This document shows positions 13,500 to 19,511 of a stretch of DNA of 19,511 nucleotides, piece by piece (the stretch's first letter is position 1; the number at the start of each line of letters is the position of its first letter). The position numbers were made by a program, and so were the translations under genes. Origin of the DNA: Trebonia sp. (lineage in GTDB: Bacteria; Actinomycetota; Actinomycetes; Streptosporangiales; Streptosporangiaceae); NCBI GenBank assembly GCA_030043595.1, contig JASHXJ010000048.1, forward strand, positions 1-19,511, given 5' to 3'. Under the pieces are notes generated by a model. That model did no database searches, was not told the DNA's origin, and saw nothing but the letters and a program-made list of their open reading frames with translations.

Positions 13500-14513
13500 C
13501 TAGGGGGGCACGTCGGCGAATTCGGCGCGGACGCCTAGCAGGCGGACCGGGCGGGCGGGGGTGAACTGGGCCAGGGCGTCCTGGGCCGCCTGCTCGATCG
13601 CGCCGGGCCGCGTCAGGGCTACCCCGTGGGTGACCGTGGTGAACGGCGCGTAGCGGACTTTGACTACGACACGGGCCACGGTTCGTTCGGACACTTCGGC
13701 GGCGACCTGCCGGGCGAGGCGGGCCACCTCCTCGCCCACCTCAGCCCAGTCGGCGATGTTCTTCTGGAACGTGACCTCGCGGCCGTGCGAGCGGGGGACG
13801 TACGGGGTGGGATCCACCTCGGCGTCGCCGCGGCCGCGGCCGAGCAGCACCAGCCACGGGCCGGTCATCGGGCCGAACTCCGCGGCCAGCCGGTCCGGGT
13901 CGGCGGCGGCCAGCTCGCGCACGGTGGTGACGCCGAGGGCGGCGAGCTTGGCCGTCGTCTTCGCGCCGATCCCCCAGATCGCGTCCGGCGGACGGTCACC
14001 GAGCAGCTCGAACCAGGTCGCGGACGTCAGCCGGAACACCCCGGCCGGCTTGCCGAAGCCGGTCGCGATCTTCGCCTGCAGCTTGTTCTCGCCGATGCCG
14101 ACCGAGCAGTCCAGTTTGGTGGCGGCCTGCACGTCGGCGGCGAGGCCGCGGGCGTAGCCTTCCGGGTCGTCGGTGTCCACGCCGACGAACGCCTCGTCCC
14201 AGCCGAGCACCTCGACCGGGTCCCCGGTGTCGCGCAGGACGGTCATGACCTCGGCGGAAACCGCGTTGTAGCAGTCGGCGTCGACGGGCAGGAAGACGCA
14301 GTCGGGACACCGCTTCTTCGCGGTGCGCAGGGGCTGGCCGGAGTGGACGCCGTAGCTCCTGGCTTCGTAGGAGGCGGTGCTGACCACGCCGCGCTTGGCG
14401 GGGTCGCCGTCGCCGCCGACCACGACCGGCCTGCCTTTCAGCTCCGGGTGGCGGAGCACCTCGACGGCAGCGATGAACTGGTTGAGGTCCACGTGCAGCA
14501 CCCAGCGGGTCAC
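13500..14513 (-). CDS. dinB: Y-family DNA polymerase IV, DinB2-like, with Ile at the steric-gate position
   Basis: A 337-residue translesion polymerase. Palm metal ligands are Asp9 (LHVDLNQF) and Asp106-Glu107 (LGWDEAFVG). The fingers region KRGVVSTASYEARSYGVHSG (41-60) and the helix-hairpin-helix thumb (AIWGIGAKTTAKLAALGVTT) are intact; the little-finger domain ends at about 335. Pol IV normally has a Phe or Tyr after the VDxDxF motif that blocks the ribose 2'-OH. Here the equivalent residue is Ile14 (VDLNQFIAAVE). Mycobacterium smegmatis DinB2 has Leu there and uses ribonucleotides readily; the GWDEA motif is also of DinB2 type. No C-terminal clamp-binding motif is obvious. The start is GTG 14513 without a Shine-Dalgarno; a -10 lies 7 nt upstream. 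It is divergent from hen1. Confidence 0.93.
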   Translation of the reverse strand: MTRWVLHVDLNQFIAAVEVLRHPELKGRPVVVGGDGDPAKRGVVSTASYEARSYGVHSGQPLRTAKKRCPDCVFLPVDADCYNAVSAEVMTVLRDTGDPVEVLGWDEAFVGVDTDDPEGYARGLAADVQAATKLDCSVGIGENKLQAKIATGFGKPAGVFRLTSATWFELLGDRPPDAIWGIGAKTTAKLAALGVTTVRELAAADPDRLAAEFGPMTGPWLVLLGRGRGDAEVDPTPYVPRSHGREVTFQKNIADWAEVGEEVARLARQVAAEVSERTVARVVVKVRYAPFTTVTHGVALTRPGAIEQAAQDALAQFTPARPVRLLGVRAEFADVPP

Positions 14514-14520
14514 GACCCGA

Positions 14521-14526
14521 GTATTA
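14521..14526 (-). promoter_or_regulatory. -10 element of a probable leaderless promoter (dinB)
   Basis: On the minus strand TAATAC is followed by 7 nt and then the GTG start at 14513, with no ribosome binding site. A -35 is not clear, and I saw no LexA-type palindrome in the 98-nt divergent gap with hen1. Confidence 0.45.
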
Positions 14527-14611
14527 CCCGCTATTGCCCGCGAGAGGAGGCCGGGATCGTTCCGGATAACTGGTTTGATTTCTGCGGAACGCGGCCGGGA
14601 GAATCAGCGGC

Positions 14612-16102
14612 GTGCTCCTGACGATCACCACCACCCGTCCGCCCGCCACCGACCTGGGGTTCTTGCTGCACAAGCACCCCGACCGGGTGCAGTCGTTCGG
14701 CGTGTCGGCGGGCACGGCGCACGTGTTCTACCCGGAGGCGTCCGCGGACCGGTGCACGGCGGCGCTGCTGCTCGAGGTCGACCCGGTGGCGCTGGTGCGC
14801 GGACCGGGCGAGGGCATCACGAACTACGTGAATGACCGGCCGTACGCCGCGTCCAGCCTGTTCGCGGTGGCGCTCAAGGACGTCTTCCGCACCGCGCTGA
14901 CGGGGCGGTGCGAGGCACTGCCGGCGCTGGCGGCGACAGCGATCCCGCTGGAGATCCGGGTGCCCGCGCTGCGCTGCACGGGCGGCGCGGAACTGGCGGG
15001 GCGGGTATTCGGGCCGCTGGGATGGACGGTTTCCGCGGCAGCGGTCCCGCTGGAGCCGGCGTCATGGGGCGATTCCGCGTACGTCGACCTGCGCCTGACC
15101 GGGGTCGTGCGGCTCGCCGACGCGCTGAACCACCTGTACGTGCTGCTGCCGGTGCTCGACGACGCGAAGCACTACTGGGTGTCCACCGATGAGGTGGACA
15201 AGCTGGTGCGGGCCGGTGCCGGGTGGCTGGCGGGGCACCCGGAGAAGGGGCTGATCAGCAGCCGGTACCTGGCGCACAGGCGGCAGCTGACCACGGCCGC
15301 GCTCGCGCGGCTGGCCGAGGCCGACGACATCGACCCGGCCGACCTGGACAACGCCGTGCCGGAGGAGGAGGCGTCGGCGGACGAGGCGCCGTCTCCGGAC
15401 GAGACGTCTCCGGACGAGACGTCCCCGGACGAGGCGCCGACGGCGGGCGAGGCGGAGCTCGCGCCGGCTGAGCCGGAGCGCGCGCTGCCGCTCGCGGGGC
15501 TGCGGCGCGCGGCGGTGCTCGGGGTGCTGCGTGAGTCCGGTGCGCGCTCCGTCGGTGACTTCGGCTGCGGCGACGGCGCGCTGACGGCGGCCCTGGTCCG
15601 GGAGGCGACGTTCGCCCGGGTCGTCGCGACGGACGTGTCGGCCCGGGCGCTGCAGCAGACAGCCCGGCGGCTGCGCCTTGACCGGATGCCTGAGGCGTCG
15701 CGCGCGCGGCTGGAACTGTTCCAGTCCTCGCTCACCTACCGCGACGACCGGCTCGGCGGGCTGGACGCGGCGGTGCTGATGGAGGTCATCGAGCACGTAG
15801 ATCCCGATCGGGTCGGGGCGCTGGAACGGGCCGTGTTCGGGTTCGCGGCGCCGGGGACGGTCGTGGTCACGACCCCGAACCGCGAGCACAACGCGGAGTA
15901 CGGCATGCCGGAAGGGGCGCTGCGCCACCGCGACCACCGGTTCGAATGGGACCGCGCGGAATTCCGCGACTGGGCGACGCGGGTGGCCGGCGCGCACGGG
16001 TACGCCGTGCGGTTCGCGGGGGTCGGGGCGGAATCCGCGGCCGGGGCACCGACCCAGCTGGCGGTCTTCACCCGCCTGGAGCGTCCGGGAGCGGCGGCGT
16101 GA
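14612..16102 (+). CDS. hen1: Hen1, 3'-terminal RNA ribose 2'-O-methyltransferase of the Pnkp/Hen1 RNA repair system
   Basis: A 496-residue protein. The N-terminal bacterial Hen1 domain (about 1-240) has no other known homologues outside this pair and is needed to activate the Pnkp ligase. An acidic repeat linker spans about 250-289. The C-terminal methyltransferase (about 295-490) has the S-adenosylmethionine motif DFGCGDG (316-322) and the metal site Glu391, Glu394, His395 (MEVIEHVDP) and His442 (RHRDHRFEW), as in Clostridium thermocellum Hen1. It methylates the 2'-OH of the 3' end of a cut RNA so that the sealed junction resists a second cleavage. The GTG at 14612 has GGGAGA 9 nt upstream. 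Its stop overlaps the pnkp start by four bases (GTGA), so the two are translated together. Confidence 0.96.
   Translation: MLLTITTTRPPATDLGFLLHKHPDRVQSFGVSAGTAHVFYPEASADRCTAALLLEVDPVALVRGPGEGITNYVNDRPYAASSLFAVALKDVFRTALTGRCEALPALAATAIPLEIRVPALRCTGGAELAGRVFGPLGWTVSAAAVPLEPASWGDSAYVDLRLTGVVRLADALNHLYVLLPVLDDAKHYWVSTDEVDKLVRAGAGWLAGHPEKGLISSRYLAHRRQLTTAALARLAEADDIDPADLDNAVPEEEASADEAPSPDETSPDETSPDEAPTAGEAELAPAEPERALPLAGLRRAAVLGVLRESGARSVGDFGCGDGALTAALVREATFARVVATDVSARALQQTARRLRLDRMPEASRARLELFQSSLTYRDDRLGGLDAAVLMEVIEHVDPDRVGALERAVFGFAAPGTVVVTTPNREHNAEYGMPEGALRHRDHRFEWDRAEFRDWATRVAGAHGYAVRFAGVGAESAAGAPTQLAVFTRLERPGAAA
15392..15436 (+). repeat. Three tandem 15-bp units in the Hen1 acidic linker
   Basis: Three consecutive near-identical units encode SPDET, SPDET and SPDEA between the two Hen1 domains. 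Further DEAP-like units flank them. The array is in frame and likely a flexible spacer that can vary in length. Confidence 0.75.
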
Positions 16103-18699
16103 CCGCGGGCGGCGTGACCCGCGAGCTTGGCATCCCTGAGCTCAGCCTGGTGGTGCTCGTGGGCGTCTCCGGGGCCGGCAAGTCGACGTTCGCCCGCGCG
16201 CACTTCAAGCCGACCGAGGTGATCTCCTCGGACTTCTGCCGCGGCGTCGTCGCCGACGATGAGAACGACCAGTCGGCCAGCGCGGACGCGTTCGACGTGC
16301 TGCACTACATCGCCGGCAAGCGGCTGGCCGCCGGGCGGCTCACCGTGGTCGACGCGACGAACGTGCAGCCGGAGGCGCGAGCGCCGCTGGTTCAGCTGGC
16401 GCGCGAGCACGACGTGCTGCCGGTGGCGATCGTCTTCGACCTGCCCGCGTCGGTGTGCGTGACGCGCAACGCCGCCCGGCCGGACCGGGACTTCGGCTCG
16501 CACGTGATCCGCCGCCAGCGTTCGCAGCTGCGCGCGTCGCTGCGGAACCTGTCGCGCGAGGGGTTCCGCGCGGTGCACGTGCTGCGCTCGGAGGCGGAAG
16601 TCGCCTCGGCTGTCATCACCCGCACGCGGCTGTACAACGACCTGCGGCACGAGAGCGGGCCGTTCGACGTGATCGGCGACGTGCACGGCTGCCGCGCGGA
16701 ACTGGAATCGCTGCTGGCCTCGCTCGGGTACGTGCTGTCCGCCGACCCGGCCGGGCGGCCGGTTCACGCCGCTCACCCGGCGGGCCGTCGCGCCGTGTTC
16801 CTCGGCGATCTCGTCGACCGCGGCCCGGACACGCCGGGCGTGCTGCGGCTGGTGATGGGGATGGTGGCCGCCGGGACCGCGCTGTGCGTGGCCGGCAACC
16901 ACGAGGACAAGCTGCTGCGCGCGCTGCGCGGGCGGAACGTCACGGTCTCGCACGGGCTGGCCGAGTCGCTGTCGCAGCTATCGGCGGAACCCGAATCGTT
17001 CCGGGCTGCCGTGATTGAATTCCTCGACGGCCTGGTCAGCCACTACGTGCTGGACGGCGGGCTGCTCGTGGTCGCGCACGCCGGGCTCTCGCAGCGGCTG
17101 CAAGGGCGCGCGTCCGGCCGGGTCCGCTCGTTCTGCCTGTACGGGCAGACCACCGGCGAGACCGACGAGTTCGGGCTGCCGGTGCGCTACCCGTGGGCGG
17201 AGGACTACCGGGGCCGCGCGATGGTGCTCTACGGTCACACCCCGGTGCCGGCGGCCGAGTGGGTGAACAACACCATGTGCCTGGACACCGGCTGTGTGTT
17301 CGGCGGGTCTCTGACAGCCCTCCGATATCCCGAACGAGCAGTGGCGTCTGTCCCGGCCGGCCGTGTCTACTACGAGCCGGCCAGGCCGTTCGCTGTGGCC
17401 GCTGCGGCGGCTGTGGCGGCTGCGGCGCCCGCGGCGCCCGCGGCGGTCGTGGCCCGGCGGGAGCCGGACGTGCTGGACATCCGGGACGTGACCGGGCCGC
17501 GGGTGATCGAGACGGGGTACGTGCCACGGGTCAGCATCCGCGAGGCGAACGCGGCCGCGGCGCTTGAGGTGATGAGCCGGTTCGCGATCGACCCCCGCTG
17601 GCTCCTCTACCTGCCGCCCACGATGAGCCCGGTCGCCACGGCGGACCATGACGGCCTCCTCGAACATCCGGATGAGGCATTCTCGGCCTACCGGGCCGAC
17701 GGCGTTCGGCAGGTGGTGTGCGAGGAAAAGCACATGGGCTCGCGGGCCGTCGTGCTGGTGTGCCGCGCACCGGCCGACGCCGTTTCACGGTTCGGCGTCC
17801 CGGGCGGCGGCGCGGTGTGGACGCGGACCGGACGGCCGTTCTTCGGCGGAGCGCTCATGGCGGCGCTGCTGGACCGGACCCGGGACGCGGTCGCCGCTGC
17901 GGGACTGTTCGACGAGCTGGGCTCCCCGTGGCTGCTGCTTGACGCGGAGCTCATGCCATGGAGCGCGAAGGCCGGCCAGTTGCTGCGCGATCAGTACGCC
18001 GCGGTCGGCGCGGCCGCGCGGGCCGCGCTGCCAGCGGCGGTGTCGGCACTGGCGACGGCCGCCGCGCGCGGTCTTGACGTGGCCGCGCTGGCGGACCGGA
18101 CCCGCGGACGGCTGGCTAACGCGGACGCGTTCGGCGCCGCCTACCAGCGATACTGCTGGCCGGTGGCTGGCCTGGACGGCGTGCGGCTGGCACCGTTCGC
18201 GGTGCTCGCGTCCGAGGGTGCCGCGCACGCGGGGCGGCCGCACGCCTGGCACCTGTCGGTCGCCGCCCGGCTGGCCAGCGCCGACCCCGAGCTGTTCGCG
18301 CCGACCCGGCACGTTTTCGCCGATACCGCGGACGCCGCTTCGTGCGCGGCGGCGACGGCCTGGTGGCGCGAGCTGACCGAGGCGGGCGGCGAGGGGATGG
18401 TCGTCAAGCCGGCGGACGGGCTCGCGCGCGGGCAGCAGGGGATCGTCCAGCCTGGACTGAAGGTGCGCGGCCGGGAGTACCTGCGGATCATCTACGGGCC
18501 CGACTACACCGACGCGGCGAACCTCGCCCGGCTGCGGTCGCGCGCGGTCGGCCGCAAGCGGTCACTCGCGCTGCGGGAGTACGCGCTCGGGCTGGAGGCG
18601 CTGGACCGGGTGGCGCGCGGCGAGCCGCTGTGGCGGGTGCACGAGTGCGTGTTCGGCGTGCTGGCCCTGGAGTCGGAACCGGTCGACCCGCGCCTTTAG
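16099..18699 (+). CDS. pnkp: Pnkp, polynucleotide 5'-kinase / 2',3'-phosphatase / RNA ligase
   Basis: An 866-residue three-domain enzyme, close to the 870 of C. thermocellum Pnkp. Kinase (about 10-180): P-loop GVSGAGKST (22-30), then FKPTEVISSDFCRG and DDENDQ. Metallophosphatase (about 190-430): Asp194-x-His196 (IGDVHGC), Asp237 (GDLVDRG), Asn267-His268 (AGNHED), VVAHAG and YGHTP. An Ala-rich linker (about 433-453) precedes the ligase (about 480-866) with nucleotidyl Lys544 in CEEKHMGSRAVV. The enzyme removes 2',3'-cyclic phosphate, phosphorylates 5'-OH ends and, with Hen1, seals cut tRNA. The start is the GTG at 16099, which overlaps the hen1 stop; GGGAG is upstream. The longer in-frame extension to 15946 lies inside hen1 and is rejected. 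Confidence 0.96.
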   Translation: MTAGGVTRELGIPELSLVVLVGVSGAGKSTFARAHFKPTEVISSDFCRGVVADDENDQSASADAFDVLHYIAGKRLAAGRLTVVDATNVQPEARAPLVQLAREHDVLPVAIVFDLPASVCVTRNAARPDRDFGSHVIRRQRSQLRASLRNLSREGFRAVHVLRSEAEVASAVITRTRLYNDLRHESGPFDVIGDVHGCRAELESLLASLGYVLSADPAGRPVHAAHPAGRRAVFLGDLVDRGPDTPGVLRLVMGMVAAGTALCVAGNHEDKLLRALRGRNVTVSHGLAESLSQLSAEPESFRAAVIEFLDGLVSHYVLDGGLLVVAHAGLSQRLQGRASGRVRSFCLYGQTTGETDEFGLPVRYPWAEDYRGRAMVLYGHTPVPAAEWVNNTMCLDTGCVFGGSLTALRYPERAVASVPAGRVYYEPARPFAVAAAAAVAAAAPAAPAAVVARREPDVLDIRDVTGPRVIETGYVPRVSIREANAAAALEVMSRFAIDPRWLLYLPPTMSPVATADHDGLLEHPDEAFSAYRADGVRQVVCEEKHMGSRAVVLVCRAPADAVSRFGVPGGGAVWTRTGRPFFGGALMAALLDRTRDAVAAAGLFDELGSPWLLLDAELMPWSAKAGQLLRDQYAAVGAAARAALPAAVSALATAAARGLDVAALADRTRGRLANADAFGAAYQRYCWPVAGLDGVRLAPFAVLASEGAAHAGRPHAWHLSVAARLASADPELFAPTRHVFADTADAASCAAATAWWRELTEAGGEGMVVKPADGLARGQQGIVQPGLKVRGREYLRIIYGPDYTDAANLARLRSRAVGRKRSLALREYALGLEALDRVARGEPLWRVHECVFGVLALESEPVDPRL

Positions 18700-18865
18700 G
18701 CGGCTCCTGACGGCGGGATCGGGCGCTCAGGCCGGTCAGGCGCAGCGGTGCGAGTGGCTGCTTTTCGGCCGCGCTCTTTCGGGGTATGGAACACCGCACT
18801 CGGCGCAATCAGCCGCTTTTGGCCCCTGCCCCAGCTTGCCGTCTGTCGCCCGCCCGAAGGTAATC
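18700..18865. other. Intergenic region after pnkp
   Basis: It starts with two weak hairpins (CGCC/GGCG across the pnkp stop, and CCTGAC 18706-18711 with GTCAGG 18735-18740) that may form a poor terminator. It then holds the SigB-like promoter candidate and an A/T-richer leader. No gene was seen. Confidence 0.45.
18760..18787 (+). promoter_or_regulatory. Candidate stress-sigma (SigB/SigF-type) promoter of the orphan-CBS pair
   Basis: GCTTTT (18760-18765), a 16-nt spacer and GGGTAT (18782-18787) fit the actinobacterial stress sigma pattern GNNT-N14-16-GGGTAY. It lies 79 nt upstream of the orphan gene. If correct, the pair is a stress unit separate from hen1-pnkp. Confidence 0.4.
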
Positions 18866-19108
18866 ATGGAAGCTAACGCAGACCGCTTTCTCGAACTGAT
18901 GCACCAGCTCGAGGACATCACCGACGCGATCTCGCCCGAGCGAGCACACAACGAGTTCGATGAGACGACCCTGCAGCTGTTCTGGATGCGCTGGCCACAG
19001 ATCTCCTCATGGGCCGGGTCGCTGTGGCGCATGCTGTCCGAGGAACTCTCCGGCCCGTCCGCTCCGCACGCGGACCCGGAACTCGACGAGGTAGGCGAAA
19101 GTGGCTGA
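18866..19108 (+). CDS. Small Trp-rich protein of unknown function, coupled to the CBS gene
   Basis: An 80-residue protein I do not recognise. It is soluble, without signal peptide or membrane segment, with an acidic N-terminal helix-like part (LELMHQLEDITDAISPERAHNE), a middle with four Trp in 23 residues (FWMRWPQISSWAGSLWRML) and an acidic tail (DPELDEVGE). The Trp cluster suggests a helical protein-binding surface. The ATG at 18866 is preceded by GAAGG at 5 nt. A TTG at 18836 would add 10 residues without a ribosome binding site. Its stop overlaps the GTG start of the CBS gene by 8 nt, so the two products are probably made in similar amounts and may bind each other. Presence of a ribosome binding site, coupling and normal codon use argue that it is real. 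Confidence 0.7.
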   Translation: MEANADRFLELMHQLEDITDAISPERAHNEFDETTLQLFWMRWPQISSWAGSLWRMLSEELSGPSAPHADPELDEVGESG

Positions 19109-19511
19109 CAACCCTCGCCGGGCGCTGACCGTGCGCGACCTGATGACCACCCGCGTGGTCACGACCAGCCCCGACGAGCCGGTCGCGGACGCCGCCGCGG
19201 CCATGGTCCGGCAGCGGGTCGGATCGGCACTGATCATGCAGGGCCGTTTCCTGGCCGGCATTCTCACCGAGCGGGACGTGCTCCGCGCCGCGGCTTCGGG
19301 CAGCGACCTGAGGAGTTCCCCGGTTTCCGCGTGGATGACGAAGGACCCGGAGCAGGCGTCCCCAGACACCACGGTCGAGGACGCCGCGCAGCTCATGCTG
19401 CTGCACGGCTTCCGGCACCTTCCGGTACTCGAAGGCCGCGAGGTGCGCGGCGTCGTCAGCCTGCGTGACCTGGCCGCCGCCCGGATCAGCCGGCCCGCGC
19501 CGCGGGGCTGA
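19101..19511 (+). CDS. Two-CBS-domain protein
   Basis: A 136-residue protein consisting almost only of two CBS motifs: about 10-66 (TVRDLMTTRVVTTSPDEPVADAA... through GILTERDVLRAA) and about 76-130 (VSAWMTKDPEQASPDTTVEDAA... through GVVSLRDLAAA). Such pairs form a Bateman module that binds adenosine nucleotides such as AMP, ATP or S-adenosylmethionine, and can sense energy status. In mycobacteria a similar stand-alone protein (Hrp1) is induced by hypoxia and dormancy. No enzyme domain is attached. The GTG at 19101 overlaps the upstream stop and has GAGGT at fair spacing. The stop codon falls exactly at the window end, so the gene is complete. Partners and targets are unknown. Confidence 0.9.
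   Translation: MADNPRRALTVRDLMTTRVVTTSPDEPVADAAAAMVRQRVGSALIMQGRFLAGILTERDVLRAAASGSDLRSSPVSAWMTKDPEQASPDTTVEDAAQLMLLHGFRHLPVLEGREVRGVVSLRDLAAARISRPAPRG

Noticed and set aside
13274..13564. 96-residue plus frame in the gap before dinB
   Set aside because: It starts within the hairpin, is Arg/Gly/Ala-rich and runs into dinB; no ribosome binding site.
14559..14590. GTTCCG-N20-CGGAAC in the dinB/hen1 gap as an SOS box
   Set aside because: Spacing and core do not match the actinobacterial LexA palindrome; arms are only 6 bp.
15392..15436. Tandem repeat as a CRISPR or regulatory repeat
   Set aside because: Units are 15 bp, contiguous, in frame and without spacers; it is a protein linker.
17395..17450. 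Ala-rich GC repeat in pnkp as a frameshift or insertion
   Set aside because: The frame is intact on both sides, and the position is the natural joint between phosphatase and ligase domains.

Overview
The window is a very GC-rich stretch with GTG starts, overlapping stop/start pairs and strong GC bias at third codon positions. The gene types are a secreted S1C protease with a PDZ domain, an NhaA-DsbA fusion, GlxA-type regulators and a DinB2-like polymerase. All of this fits a high-GC Actinomycetota chromosome, probably a filamentous soil-type actinomycete. Genus cannot be fixed from the sequence. There is no tRNA, rRNA, CRISPR array, transposase or prophage, so this looks like ordinary chromosome.

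Layout. (a) 1-4155: the 3' part of an HtrA-like secreted protease whose catalytic Ser codon reads Leu, a perfect hairpin terminator, a MOSC-domain (mARC/YcbX-like) protein, an APC-superfamily permease, a second perfect hairpin, and a convergent small secreted protein. (b) 4156-10203: an AidB-like acyl-CoA dehydrogenase-fold protein on the minus strand, divergent from an NhaA Na+/H+ antiporter fused to a DsbA-like thioredoxin domain, then a metal-dependent amidohydrolase and a secreted CHAP-domain hydrolase. (c) 10243-11845: a minus-strand pair, a GlxA-type AraC regulator and a DJ-1/PfpI enzyme resembling isonitrile hydratase, overlapping by 26 nt. (d) 11924-19511: a nucleic-acid repair district. 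It holds mug (mismatch uracil/thymine glycosylase), a DUF2461 gene, a DinB2-like Y-family polymerase with Ile at the usual steric-gate position, and, divergent from it, the two-gene hen1-pnkp RNA-repair operon. The window ends with an 80-residue Trp-rich protein of unknown function translationally coupled to a two-CBS-domain protein.

How they may work together. Hen1 and Pnkp are the established bacterial RNA repair pair: 3'-end healing, 5' phosphorylation, 2'-O-methylation and sealing of ribotoxin-cut tRNA. The neighbouring polymerase belongs to the subgroup known for accepting ribonucleotides. With AidB-like and Mug also present, the window is rich in nucleic-acid damage functions. The most interesting combination is the divergent dinB2-like / hen1-pnkp arrangement with the downstream orphan-CBS pair, which has a SigB-like promoter candidate. 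A functional link among these is inference.

Three long perfect hairpins without T-tracts close transcription units, two of them between convergent genes. Several genes (nhaA, DUF2461, dinB) have a -10-like hexamer 6-7 nt before the start codon and no ribosome binding site, suggesting leaderless transcripts.
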